In this document: positions 35,127 through 45,233 of the stretch, piece after piece
Layout: every line of letters starts with the position of its first letter
Numbering within the stretch: position 1 is the stretch's first letter
Source: Sphingomonas bisphenolicum
GTDB lineage: Bacteria; Pseudomonadota; Alphaproteobacteria; Sphingomonadales; Sphingomonadaceae
Direction: 5' to 3'
Assembly (NCBI RefSeq): GCF_024349785.1
Contig: NZ_AP018821.1
Span: forward strand, 124,001 to 188,000
DNA: 64,000 nucleotides
Translations under genes and position numbers: made by a program
The notes under the pieces: model-generated
What the model saw: the letters and a program-made list of their open reading frames with translations, nothing else
Databases searched by the model: none
Told to the model about the DNA's origin: nothing

Positions 35127-37423
35127 GCAGCGACGCTCCCCTCCTCCAGTCCCTCTTCCTGATTCTGCGACCCGTCGCTCCGGGCCCTCAGTCGGCGCAC
35201 AGCGAGCGCTGCAAACTGCCAGGCGAGAATGGATTCGGCACCCTGGTTGAGGTTGACCCGGTCGACCTGCAGGCCGTCGAAACAGCCGCCGTCGGGCAAG
35301 GCCAGCCGCAGACCCAGATCGTTGGCGCCCAGATACCAGGCATAGGCGGTTTCGACATGGGTGAGCCATTGGGCGTCGCCGGTCGTCTCGAACGCCAGGG
35401 CGCAGGCCTCAATCGTGGCCCAGGCTTCAAGCGGCTGCTGGTCGAACGCCTGCGGCGTTTCATGGGCGAGCCCGAAGCTCTCTGTCCCGATCGGACGGAA
35501 ATGGCCTTCCTTCGCGGTTTGGCGCTCGGCCAGCCACGCAAGCGCCTCGATCGCTTCCTCGACCATATCCGGGCGCGCGAGCGCACGGCCCGCGCGCAGC
35601 AGCGCTTCGGGCAGGCGCGCATTGTCATAGGCCAGCACCGGCTCGAACCAGATCCAGTCGTCCCGGCGATTGGCGCGCAGCAGTTCCAGCAGGCGGACCG
35701 AGAAAGTCTCCATCAGCAGACGGGCGGGACGATGGCCGGGATAGACCGCCAGGAAAGCGGCAAGTCCGGAAGTCGCGAAAGCCTGGGCGCGCGGGCTCTG
35801 CAGAAAGCTGCTCGCCGGAATAACCTTGTCGGCGAGCGCCGTGGCCCAGAGCTTGAGACCATGGTCATCAGTTGCCTGCGCGGTCCGACCCAGCGCCCAG
35901 AGCCCGCGGCCGAAGCTGTCCTGCGACCCTTCCGTCTCGAGCCAGTCCCGATCATAACCCATGAAGTTGCGGAAGCGGCCCGCATCCTCATCCCAGGCGA
36001 AATCGACAAAGGACGCGTAGATGTTGGCAAGGCGCGCGGCGCGGGGCGTATCCAGCCCTTCCAGGGCAAATTCGCTTGCGAGCATCAGCGCCCGTGCATT
36101 GTCGTCCAGGCAGTAGCCGTGTCGGCGGTCCGGCACCTTGGAGCGGCTATGCTGCAGCATGCCGCAACCATCCGTCATGCGATCGATCGCATCGAGCGAA
36201 GGCTCTGACGCCGGCGTGACGGACGGGCGCAAACCGACGAGCGTGGTCGCCAGGGGAGAGCCCAGCCGGGCCTGGGCGAAGAGCGACAGATAGCTGCCGC
36301 CGACCACCGGCCATGTCATGGCGCGCCCCGCCTGGTAGGCGCTGCGCCGCAATTCGTCGCGGCGCCGGCCGTCACCCAGCAGGTCGCTCACCGCCTTCGC
36401 CAGGGCGTCCGGCGAGGCGAAGGGAACCAACACGCCGCATCCGTCGGACAACAGTTCCTGTGCGTGCCAGTAGGGCGTCGATACGACCGCCTTGCCGAGC
36501 CCCACGCTGTAGGAGAGCGTGCCGCTCGTAATCTGCGCTTCGGTCAGATAGGGGGTGACATAGATGTCGCAGGCCGACAGCCAGGCCTGCAGCGTGGGCG
36601 TATCGACATATTCGTTGACGAAACGGACGTTGCGCTCGAGCCCCAGCGCGCTCACCTGCCGGGCAAGGTCCTCACGATAGGCTTCGCCCTCGCGGGCCAC
36701 CAGATGCGGATGGGTCGCGCCGAGCACAACATAGATGAGATCGGGATGATCGCGCACCAGCTGCGGCAGCGCCGAGATCATCACCTCGATGCCCTTGTTG
36801 GGCGAGAGCAGGCCGAAGGTGAGCGCCACGCGCCGCCCGTCGAGACCGAAGCGGTGCTTTTCGAATGCCGGATCGAGGAATGGCATATCGGGAATGCCGT
36901 GGGGAATGACCACGATCTTGTGCGCCGGGACGCCCATGTCGCGGGCAAGGATCGTGCGCCCCATCTCGGTCATGACGATGATCCGCGAGGAGGCCTGCGC
37001 CAGCGCGTTCATCACGCGCCGCTGGTCGGCCGTGGGATCGGTCAGCACGGTGTGCAGTGTGGTCACGATCGGCGCACGCAGTCTGTCGACGAGGGCAAGG
37101 AGATGGTCGCCCGCCTCGCCCCCGAAGATACCGAACTCGTGCTGAAGGCATACGATGTCGGGGTTGAGCGCGTTGATATGCTCCGCCGCCGCAACATAGT
37201 CGGAGAGATTGTCCTGCGCGATCTCATAGCCGACTTCGCGGGGATAATCGTGATGCACGCCCGGGTCGTTGAGCGCGATCGTCGAGATGGTGAGATCCGG
37301 ATCGCCAGCTTTCAGCGCGGCGTGCAGATCCGCCGTGAAGGTTGCGATACCGCAGCGGCGCGGGGGGAAATTGCCGATGAGCGCGACATGGCGCACCGGC
37401 GGCGGCGTCAGATCGATAGTCAT
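35117..37423 (-). CDS. GT4 glycosyltransferase with C-terminal glycosidase-like domain
   Basis: A 768-residue fusion. Residues 1-400 form a GT-B glycosyltransferase of family 4 (IGNFPPRRCGIATFTADL, VIPHGIPD, LTFGLLSPNKGIEVMI, and a donor loop around LTEAQITSGTLSYSVGLGKAVVSTPYW). Residues 410-750 are an alpha-helical toroid with repeated Trp/Asp motifs (HGYCLDDNARALML, DSFGRGLWALGR, WIWFEPVLAYDNARLPEALL, QPLEAWATIEACALA) resembling enzymes that bind sugar chains. It probably adds mannose from GDP-mannose made by its operon partners; the acceptor is unknown. Its ATG overlaps the manA stop by four bases. Confidence 0.85.
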   Translation of the reverse strand: MTIDLTPPPVRHVALIGNFPPRRCGIATFTADLHAALKAGDPDLTISTIALNDPGVHHDYPREVGYEIAQDNLSDYVAAAEHINALNPDIVCLQHEFGIFGGEAGDHLLALVDRLRAPIVTTLHTVLTDPTADQRRVMNALAQASSRIIVMTEMGRTILARDMGVPAHKIVVIPHGIPDMPFLDPAFEKHRFGLDGRRVALTFGLLSPNKGIEVMISALPQLVRDHPDLIYVVLGATHPHLVAREGEAYREDLARQVSALGLERNVRFVNEYVDTPTLQAWLSACDIYVTPYLTEAQITSGTLSYSVGLGKAVVSTPYWHAQELLSDGCGVLVPFASPDALAKAVSDLLGDGRRRDELRRSAYQAGRAMTWPVVGGSYLSLFAQARLGSPLATTLVGLRPSVTPASEPSLDAIDRMTDGCGMLQHSRSKVPDRRHGYCLDDNARALMLASEFALEGLDTPRAARLANIYASFVDFAWDEDAGRFRNFMGYDRDWLETEGSQDSFGRGLWALGRTAQATDDHGLKLWATALADKVIPASSFLQSPRAQAFATSGLAAFLAVYPGHRPARLLMETFSVRLLELLRANRRDDWIWFEPVLAYDNARLPEALLRAGRALARPDMVEEAIEALAWLAERQTAKEGHFRPIGTESFGLAHETPQAFDQQPLEAWATIEACALAFETTGDAQWLTHVETAYAWYLGANDLGLRLALPDGGCFDGLQVDRVNLNQGAESILAWQFAALAVRRLRARSDGSQNQEEGLEEGSVAACR

Positions 37424-38256
37424 GGCAACAGATCTCCTTCAGCAAGTGCGGACCGAGCGGAGCGGGGCTCGGCAAGAACGAGGCGGGCCTGCGTGTCGGC
37501 ATGCAGCGCGACCGGTCCGTGCGTGAGCCAGCATTGGTTGGCCGCGAAGGGCCGGCCGGCTATCGTGCCCTCACCCGACAGGACGGCCAGACAGGCTCGC
37601 TCGGGAACGAGGACGACCTGGCCGCCCGGGTTGAGGGCGAACTGCGAGAGCGCGAAGGGCGCGCCTGCGCCGGGCAAGGCTTCCACCGGCTCGACCTCGG
37701 TGCGCGCTTCGAACAGGGCCTGGGCGAGGTGAAGCTCGCGCGGCCGCCCATAATCGAAAAGGCGATAGGTCACATCGCTGTGCTCCTGGACCTCGAGGAC
37801 GGTGAGGCCGGGCCCGAGCGCATGGATCGTCCCGGCTTTGATGTAGAAGCTGTCCCCTGCCCGCGGATGAATTCGCCGAAGCAGCGAGGGTAGCGTTCCG
37901 TCGCGGGCCGCTTGGGCGATCGCCTGGCGCGAGGCGGGCGCCTCGAGCCCGAGATCGAGATAGGCGCCCGGGAGCGCTTCGGTGACATGCCACCATTCAT
38001 GCTTGCGGCCGGCCCCTTGTGGATGGACCTGGACCGACAGCGGCTCGCTCGTCTGCAGCCATTTGATCGTCAGGCCCGCGTCCGGCGCTTCGAAGATCAT
38101 TTCGCCCAGCGGCTGCGCCCCTTCTGGCGCCGGCAGGCCGTCGCGCCGGCCCCAGGGCTTGGCGACATAGCGCGGTGTCAGCATTCTCGCCAAGCCCGCA
38201 GCCTCGGGGGCGAGGTCGGCCGGCTCTTCGCGTTCCAGACAGGTTTCTGTCAGCAT
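37420..38256 (-). CDS. manA: Mannose-6-phosphate isomerase, class I type
   Basis: A 278-residue zinc cupin isomerase converting fructose 6-phosphate and mannose 6-phosphate. Zinc and active-site segments are present (EPLSVQVHPQ, KHEWWHVTEA, IKAGTIHALGPGL, EVQEHSDVTYRLFDYGR). It is shorter than the 390-residue E. coli enzyme but typical of the compact bacterial form. The ATG at 38256 has GGGAG nine bases upstream, so the longer frame from 38343 is rejected. It follows manC by 34 bases. Confidence 0.9.
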   Translation of the reverse strand: MLTETCLEREEPADLAPEAAGLARMLTPRYVAKPWGRRDGLPAPEGAQPLGEMIFEAPDAGLTIKWLQTSEPLSVQVHPQGAGRKHEWWHVTEALPGAYLDLGLEAPASRQAIAQAARDGTLPSLLRRIHPRAGDSFYIKAGTIHALGPGLTVLEVQEHSDVTYRLFDYGRPRELHLAQALFEARTEVEPVEALPGAGAPFALSQFALNPGGQVVLVPERACLAVLSGEGTIAGRPFAANQCWLTHGPVALHADTQARLVLAEPRSARSALAEGDLLP

Positions 38257-38290
38257 CGGTCGGTTCTCCCAGGGATGATGCGTTTGAGGG

Positions 38291-39367
38291 TCAGGATGCC
38301 GTGGCGGCCTCGCGGGTGGCGGAAGGGCTCTCCTGTCCGGCAAGGCGCCGAACGTCCTGCGAGCGCCCGCGCGGCGCGATCAGCACGGTGTCGCCGGTGG
38401 CTACGACGATGAGATCGGAAACGCCGATCGCGGCGATGCGTGGCCCGGTGCTCTTGAACAGGCAGTTTCGGCTGTCGAGCGCCTTTACCTCGCCCTCCGA
38501 GAGATTGTCGGCTTCGTCGCGGCTGCCGATGGCGTGAAGCGCGTCCCAGCTGCCCAGATCCGACCATCCCATCGCCGCCGGCACGACGGCGACGCGTGCG
38601 GCCTTTTCCAGAACCGCATAGTCAATCGAGTCCGCGGGAATGGCGGCAAAGGCGTCAGCGTCGGGATCGATGCGATGGCCTTCCCGCGTTGCCGACGCCA
38701 GCGCGGCCTCGACAGCAGTCAGCATTGCCGGGGCATGCAGGCGCATGGCCTCGAGGAAGGCATCGGCGCGCAGGAGGAATATGCCGGCGTTCCAGCAGTG
38801 ACCGCCTTCAGCGATCATCCGGGCAGCGCGGTCGCTATCGGGCTTCTCGACGAAGCGATCGACCTGATGAACGCCTTGGCAGATCGCTTCGCCGCAGCGG
38901 ATGTAGCCATAGCCCGTCTCGGGATGGTCCGGCGTGATGCCGAAGGTGACGAGCCATCCGGCGGTCGCCTGCGGTGCCGCGCGTTCTATGGCGGCGGCGA
39001 AGGCTGGCACATCGGCGATAACATGATCGCTGGGCATGACAAGGAGCAGCGCGTCCGGACTGGGCGCCTCGAGCGCCGCCATCGCGATAGCAGGCGCCGT
39101 ATTGCGACCGACGGGCTCGAAGATGAGCCGGGCGGGCGTGCAGTCGATGGAGCGCAATTGCTCGCCGAGCAGCGCGTCGTGACCGCGATTGGCGATGAGG
39201 ATCGGCGCCTGGACAAGGCCCGCGGCGCGGGCCCGCCGGACCGTCTGCTGGAGCAGGCTCTCCTCGCCGGCGAGCGCGATGAATTGCTTGGGGCTGGCCG
39301 CGGTCGAAATCGGCCAGAGGCGCGTACCGGACCCGCCGGACAGGATAACAGGAATAATCGAGCGCAT
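38291..39367 (-). CDS. manC: Mannose-1-phosphate guanylyltransferase
   Basis: A 358-residue nucleotidyltransferase forming GDP-mannose from mannose 1-phosphate and GTP. The signature LSGGSGTRLWPIS and the motif FVEKPD are present, with GRNTAPAIAMAAL and NAGIFLLRADAFLEAM, all diagnostic of this enzyme. It lacks the fused C-terminal isomerase cupin found in AlgA/ManC bifunctional proteins; that step is provided by the separate downstream manA. It is the first gene of the operon manC-manA-glycosyltransferase-GH130-mutase. Start chosen at the MRSIIPVILSGG ATG. Confidence 0.93.
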   Translation of the reverse strand: MRSIIPVILSGGSGTRLWPISTAASPKQFIALAGEESLLQQTVRRARAAGLVQAPILIANRGHDALLGEQLRSIDCTPARLIFEPVGRNTAPAIAMAALEAPSPDALLLVMPSDHVIADVPAFAAAIERAAPQATAGWLVTFGITPDHPETGYGYIRCGEAICQGVHQVDRFVEKPDSDRAARMIAEGGHCWNAGIFLLRADAFLEAMRLHAPAMLTAVEAALASATREGHRIDPDADAFAAIPADSIDYAVLEKAARVAVVPAAMGWSDLGSWDALHAIGSRDEADNLSEGEVKALDSRNCLFKSTGPRIAAIGVSDLIVVATGDTVLIAPRGRSQDVRRLAGQESPSATREAATAS

Positions 39368-39467
39368 ATCCGAGCCACTTTGCCTGGGCAGCACGCACGA
39401 GGAGGCCGCGCGCAATCCTGTCAGAAAGCCCGGAAATCCCTCTCGCTATGCTGAATGATGATGAGGT

Positions 39468-39494
39468 GACAGGGCCGGCCGCGCCGGCCCTGTC
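39468..39494 (-). terminator. Strong hairpin downstream of groEL
   Basis: A perfect 12-base inverted repeat (arms 39468-39479 and 39483-39494, centre CGC) sits ten bases after the groEL stop. No T-run follows in either direction, so it may act with Rho or protect the groESL message end. It also separates groEL from the mannose operon. Confidence 0.6.
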
Positions 39495-39503
39495 GGTGGA
39501 GGA

Positions 39504-41493
<1,990 letters not shown>

Positions 41494-41608
41494 GGGCAAA
41501 GCCTCCGGTTGCAAAACAAGAATGATGATCCCTGCTGTTCATCCGAACGACAGGTTCCCGGGAACTAAGAAGCTCAATTTGCCCCTTCAAGACCTTCCTG
41601 AAAATTTT

Positions 41609-41635
41609 TTGGCACTCGATGGAACGCAGTGCCAA
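41609..41635 (-). promoter_or_regulatory. CIRCE operator (HrcA site) upstream of groESL
   Basis: TTGGCACTC-N9-CAGTGCCAA, a 9-9-9 layout with eight of nine positions self-complementary. The CIRCE consensus is TTAGCACTC-N9-GAGTGCTAA. HrcA binds it and releases on heating. The position before groES is the classic one. The same 271-base region also serves the divergent small-gene operon, so that operon could be under the same control. Confidence 0.82.
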
Positions 41636-41673
41636 TCCCGTCGATCTCAATGGCTTGGAGATGAAAAAACGTC

Positions 41674-41701
41674 TTGACGCGACTCCGCATCGTACCAAAA
41701 T
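41674..41701 (+). promoter_or_regulatory. Candidate promoter of the Usg operon
   Basis: TTGACG (41674-41679), 16-base spacer, CAAAAT (41696-41701), about 64 bases before the first gene. The -35 box within CTTGACG also suits alphaproteobacterial sigma-32. The neighbouring CIRCE lies upstream of it. Pattern match only. Confidence 0.4.
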
Positions 41702-41764
41702 CTGGTGGGTGCGGATGAGGATGTCCGCCACGAAAGACAGGAGCGACAGGAAAGGAGGCTGACT

Positions 41765-42001
41765 ATGTCGCAACCATTTTCCCGTTTTCTTCATCCCTTC
41801 GACGTCGCGCACCATCCGGATCTGGAGCCCGAGGTCAAACGCGCCATCCTGGCGTCGTGGGCATCGGACAGATCGGCCGTGCGCGACAAGCCAGCGCTGC
41901 GCAAGCCGCGCGGCGCCAAACGCGCCGTGCCGATCGACGAAGTGCTCGCGGCCATGCGCACGCTGGACGAGGGGGATTCCGGTCAAACCCGCTTACAATG
42001 A
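41765..42001 (+). CDS. Small protein, first gene of the Usg operon
   Basis: A 78-residue basic protein (MSQPFSRFLHPFDVAHHPDLEPEVKR, then VPIDEVLAAMRTLDEGD). No family recognised, though the HPFDV-x-HHPDL opening looks like a conserved motif. AAAGGAGG lies six bases before the ATG. Its stop overlaps the next start (ATGA). Divergent from groES across a shared promoter region. Confidence 0.75.
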   Translation: MSQPFSRFLHPFDVAHHPDLEPEVKRAILASWASDRSAVRDKPALRKPRGAKRAVPIDEVLAAMRTLDEGDSGQTRLQ

Positions 42002-42267
42002 GTGACCGCGGTTTTCTGGCGCAGCTGCAGGGCTACGGCATGACTACGGCGGAAATACACTATTACCGCCCTGACGCGCCGTCGCTCCTGCAGCTCTTTG
42101 TCTGGCAGGAATATGATCTCGCGCCCGATTTTCCAGTGTTGTTCGACTTCCTGGACCATTGGCGGCACGAGATCACCGCCGCCCTGCATTCCGTGCGGAT
42201 CGCCCATGAGCAGATGATCCGTCCAACCGAATGGAGCGCGGTCGACGGGATACTCTCGATACGATGA
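41998..42267 (+). CDS. Usg-family protein
   Basis: An 89-residue protein of the Usg family (named for a gene near trp operons, function unknown). The family core is obvious: LQGYGMTTAEIHYYRPDAPSLLQ, FVWQEYDLAPDFPVL, LDHWRHEI and HSVRIAHEQMIRPTEW. It is joined to both neighbours by ATGA overlaps. Its presence opposite groESL suggests a stress-linked role, which is inference. Confidence 0.85.
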   Translation: MSDRGFLAQLQGYGMTTAEIHYYRPDAPSLLQLFVWQEYDLAPDFPVLFDFLDHWRHEITAALHSVRIAHEQMIRPTEWSAVDGILSIR

Positions 42268-42662
42268 AACAGGCGCTGATCCATAGGCTCAAAGGCCGGG
42301 GCAAGGGTGCCCGCCTCACCTTGCCCTTCGACGATATCATGGAGTTCGCGATTGCGTTGCTGACGGTTGGTCCCGAGGATCTGAAGGCGCTGGGCTGGAC
42401 CTTCGCAGATCGCAAGCGCTTCCTCGATCATTTTCTTGCGTCCGGTCGGGCCGCGCAGGGCGTCGCTCCCGAGCATCTCGGGCAAAAATCCATCGAAATC
42501 GTGGTGCCCCGCAAGGATCTCGATCGCCTGCATCGATTTGCGGTCCGCGAACTGCCCAAGGCGGCCAGCAATGCCGCCATGCTCGACCGGGTGATCCGCG
42601 CGCTTAACGAGGCTGCGCAGCGTCAGGATGCCGGTAAAGGACGAACTTCCGGTCGACCCTGA
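42264..42662 (+). CDS. Hypothetical protein, third gene of the Usg operon
   Basis: A 132-residue protein without a family I know (LTLPFDDIMEFAIALLTVGPEDLKALGWTFADR, then KSIEIVVPRKDLDRLHRFAVRELP). The ATG at 42264 overlaps the Usg stop (ATGA), so the three genes form one translated unit. Helix-rich and basic at both ends. Confidence 0.72.
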   Translation: MKQALIHRLKGRGKGARLTLPFDDIMEFAIALLTVGPEDLKALGWTFADRKRFLDHFLASGRAAQGVAPEHLGQKSIEIVVPRKDLDRLHRFAVRELPKAASNAAMLDRVIRALNEAAQRQDAGKGRTSGRP

Positions 42663-42707
42663 TGGCGTGGCCAGCTCCATTCAGTAACCGACCAAAGGAG
42701 ACATTTC

Positions 42708-42938
42708 ATGCGTTATCAGCTGTTTCGCGACAACGACCACAGCAAGCCTGTCGCGCAAAGCGATGAATTCGACAGCGAGTACAAGGCGACCGAATGGGCA
42801 CGCGCGTGGGTGAAGTCCCAGGGCGATCACGATCGCTATCGCTTCCAGCAGATCGATGGCGGCCGTCCTATGCTGTTCCTGCGCACGGTCGCCGGCCAGT
42901 GGTACGGGATGCCCCTTGCCGAGGAAGCTGCGGCATAG
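42708..42938 (+). CDS. Small conserved-looking protein, unknown
   Basis: A 76-residue acidic-aromatic protein (YQLFRDNDHSKPVAQSDEFDSEYKATEWARAWV, RYRFQQIDGG, QWYGMPLAEE). AAAGGAG lies before the ATG at good spacing. Unrecognised. It lies 45 bases after the Usg operon on the same strand and could be co-transcribed. Confidence 0.65.
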   Translation: MRYQLFRDNDHSKPVAQSDEFDSEYKATEWARAWVKSQGDHDRYRFQQIDGGRPMLFLRTVAGQWYGMPLAEEAAA

Positions 42939-43067
42939 GCGGCTCGTCCAGGCGCTTGTCCTCTCGCATGGACAAGCGCCGTGCGTTAGGCTTCCTGTGC
43001 ACCACGCTTCGTCCGGTGCGCCACAGGACCAACGGGGGCGCACCGAAACCTGCAAGCGGACAAGAGA

Positions 43068-43337
43068 ATGCCCGAACCCTTTCGCTCCACGCCTGTGTTC
43101 GACCAGAATACGATACCGGCTAGGCTGCGCGGCAATCATCGCACCAAGGTGGGGGTCTGGGGCGTCATCCGCGTCCTGGAAGGCTCCCTGAACCTCACCT
43201 ATGTGGAGCCGCACAGTCAGATCCTTCTCACCCAGGAGGTTGTCGGGGTCGTGAAACCCGACCAGCCCCACTTCGTTACACCGCTCGGCAATGTCCGCAT
43301 GCAGGTCGACTTTTACCATGAACCGCCCAAACTCTGA
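43068..43337 (+). CDS. DUF1971-family (TehB-like N-domain) small protein
   Basis: An 89-residue single-domain protein of the DUF1971 group. The pattern TPVFDQNTIPARLRGNHRTKVGVWGVIRVLEGSL, VGVVKPDQPHFVTPLG and QVDFYHEPP matches it. It is a cupin-like fold found fused to or near tellurite-resistance TehB methyltransferases; a metal or oxyanion link is possible but unproven. It overlaps the next gene by 20 bases. Confidence 0.75.
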   Translation: MPEPFRSTPVFDQNTIPARLRGNHRTKVGVWGVIRVLEGSLNLTYVEPHSQILLTQEVVGVVKPDQPHFVTPLGNVRMQVDFYHEPPKL

Positions 43338-44277
43338 TCGTGTCCGTGCGGCGGGCGTTTCGGGAGCACAGCCGCTCGACTGTCTGGTCATCGGCGGAGG
43401 CCCGGCGGGGCTTACGGCCGCGATCTACCTGGCACGCTTTCATCTCGCGGTCACCGTCGCCGACGCAGGCGACAGCCGCGCCGCGCTCATTCCCAGGACG
43501 CGCAATCATGCCGGCTTCCCCAAGGGGATCGCGGGCGCGGAGCTGCTGTCGCGGATGCGCGAACAGGCCCTGCTCCATGGCGCCGTCTATTCGCAGGTCC
43601 GGATCGAAAAATTGGACAAGGACGGAGATGTCTTCCTGGCTCGCGGCGGGCCGCATCGCTTCGCAGCACGCTCCGTCCTGCTCGCCACGGGCGTGTCGAA
43701 CCACCGGCCCGATATGGACGAGGTGACGCATGGCCAAGCGCTGTCTCGTGGGCTTTTGCGCTACTGCCCGATCTGCGATGGTTATGAGGTGACCGACCAG
43801 CGTGTCGCGGTGCTCGGTACGGGAGCGCACGGGTACAAGGAATCGATATTCCTGCGCAGTTACACGAGCGACGTTACGTTGATCGCGCCAGATGGCAGGC
43901 ATGCCCTGTCGGCGGATGAGGAGACGGGCCTGCGCGCGGCCGGGATCAATCTTCTCGAGGGGCCATGCACGGCCTTCCTGCTGGGCGAGGATGGACTAGA
44001 GATCGCGCTGCCCGGAGGACATCACCGCTTTGCGACCCTTTACCCCGCGCTGGGCTCGACGATCCACTCGCAATTGGCGGTCGATCTCGGCGCCGAAGCT
44101 TCGGGTGATGGATGCTTAGTGGTGGACAGCCACCAACGGACCAGCGTGCCGGGGCTCTATGCGGCCGGCGACGTCGTGCTTGGGCTCGACCAGATCAGCC
44201 ACGCTATGGGGGAAGGCGGTGTCGCGGCAACAACCATCCGGAATGATTTGGCGCAAGCCTCACCGCTTCGGCGGTAA
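43318..44277 (+). CDS. Thioredoxin-reductase-like FAD/NAD(P) oxidoreductase
   Basis: A 319-residue flavoprotein. FAD motif GGGPAGLTAA (26-35), redox-active pair CPIC (Cys150, Cys153) in YCPICDGYEV, NAD(P)-binding GTGAHGYKES, and the closing FAD motif GLYAAGDVVLGLDQISHAMGEG. It differs from housekeeping TrxB in the NAD(P) motif (GTGAHG rather than GGGNSA), so electron donor or partner may differ. It would keep thiols reduced under stress. The ATG at 43318 overlaps the DUF1971 gene. Confidence 0.88.
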   Translation: MNRPNSDRVRAAGVSGAQPLDCLVIGGGPAGLTAAIYLARFHLAVTVADAGDSRAALIPRTRNHAGFPKGIAGAELLSRMREQALLHGAVYSQVRIEKLDKDGDVFLARGGPHRFAARSVLLATGVSNHRPDMDEVTHGQALSRGLLRYCPICDGYEVTDQRVAVLGTGAHGYKESIFLRSYTSDVTLIAPDGRHALSADEETGLRAAGINLLEGPCTAFLLGEDGLEIALPGGHHRFATLYPALGSTIHSQLAVDLGAEASGDGCLVVDSHQRTSVPGLYAAGDVVLGLDQISHAMGEGGVAATTIRNDLAQASPLRR

Positions 44278-44299
44278 CGCTTCGCACACCGGGCGGCTC

Positions 44300-44563
44300 T
44301 TAGCCGTCCTTGCCCCCGGAAATTACCGTGAAAGGCGGCCCATCTGCGCCGCACTTTCGGATTGCCTCGGCAAATCCTTGCGTACAGGAGCCTTCATAGC
44401 CCGGCACGAGCCGGCCGCATTCCTCGATAAGGTCGCCAAGGCTCGCGGGACTATGGCGACCCGACAGTAAGGCATCGCGGGCGAACGCGCCCTGCAGCCG
44501 AATGAGATCGCTCTTCAGGCTTTGGACGACCGAGGCCAATGCATCGAGTTCTTCTTGAGCCAT
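44300..44563 (-). CDS. Small hypothetical protein
   Basis: An 87-residue protein (AQEELDALASVVQSLKSDLIRLQGAFARDALL, ECGRLVPGYEGSC). Coiled-coil-like N-terminal half. TATACT lies five bases before the ATG at 44563, which would make the message leaderless; no ribosome site is seen. A longer frame from 44617 is less likely. Unrecognised. Confidence 0.5.
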   Translation of the reverse strand: MAQEELDALASVVQSLKSDLIRLQGAFARDALLSGRHSPASLGDLIEECGRLVPGYEGSCTQGFAEAIRKCGADGPPFTVISGGKDG

Positions 44564-44787
44564 ACGCCAGTATAACGCCTTAAGGATGGCCTCGAAAGCG
44601 CGTCCTGTTAGGGGCAACGCGGGGCCACAGCCAAGCTTTTCGGAAATGTGCCTTCCGGTTGCGCATGGCTATGCCGTTTGCGCTCCCCTATCCTTAGCCG
44701 GCACGATCCGATCGAACGACGAACTATGCCTGCCTATCGCCTCGACCTCTGAGCTCGACCTGCCGTCCAATTGAACTGAACCACGTT

Positions 44788-45033
44788 CTAGAGCCACTTG
44801 AACCCGGCGATCGCTTCCAGGTCGCCAGGGCCTAGCGAGGCAGTTGCAATCCACCCTTCAGCGCCTCTGGCGAACTCGCCGTCGCGCAGAACATAAAGAA
44901 CCGATTTCGAGGGGGTGGTTCGTGGATCGAAGTTCGCCGGGACCGAGCCGATCTGTCGGCCTGACTGGAACACTCCCACGCGTTCTTCCGGCAGCTGCGT
45001 CGTCTTACTGCGCTGGAGGCCCGACCATTGCAT
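44788..45033 (-). CDS. Small hypothetical protein
   Basis: An 81-residue protein with a compact beta-type pattern (RVGVFQSGRQIGSVPANFDPRTTP, VLYVLRDGEFARGAEGWIATASLGPGDLEAIAGF). AGAGG precedes the ATG by four bases. No family recognised. The flanking gaps (44564-44787 and 45034-45233) hold nothing clear beyond a short GGGAT-CGC-ATCCC hairpin at 45212-45224. Confidence 0.55.
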   Translation of the reverse strand: MQWSGLQRSKTTQLPEERVGVFQSGRQIGSVPANFDPRTTPSKSVLYVLRDGEFARGAEGWIATASLGPGDLEAIAGFKWL

Positions 45034-45233
45034 GGAACCTCTTCCTTTTCTGCTGGGAGGGGCAGGATAGTTTCGTCCAACGAGATGCGGGTTTCAAGCC
45101 GTGATTGATCCAGAGAGGGGCAATGGTTCAAGGGTCTTGCCACCGTTGGGCAGTCTGCACGTGTCGCTTAAACGATGCATGAAGGCACTGTGCAAAGCCG
45201 GTATCGGGGCAGGGATCGCATCCCCTCGCACTG

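Noticed and set aside
36464..37732. 422-codon frame opposite the glycosyltransferase
   Set aside because: Shadow of the GT4 fusion; Arg-rich and spans the manA boundary.
41554..41570. GGAAC in the groES palindrome as an EcfG promoter
   Set aside because: On neither strand is a CGTT-like box found 16-17 bases away.
41590..41595. Minus-strand CTTGAA before groES as a sigma-32 promoter
   Set aside because: No CCCCAT-like -10 box follows at usable spacing, and CIRCE explains control.
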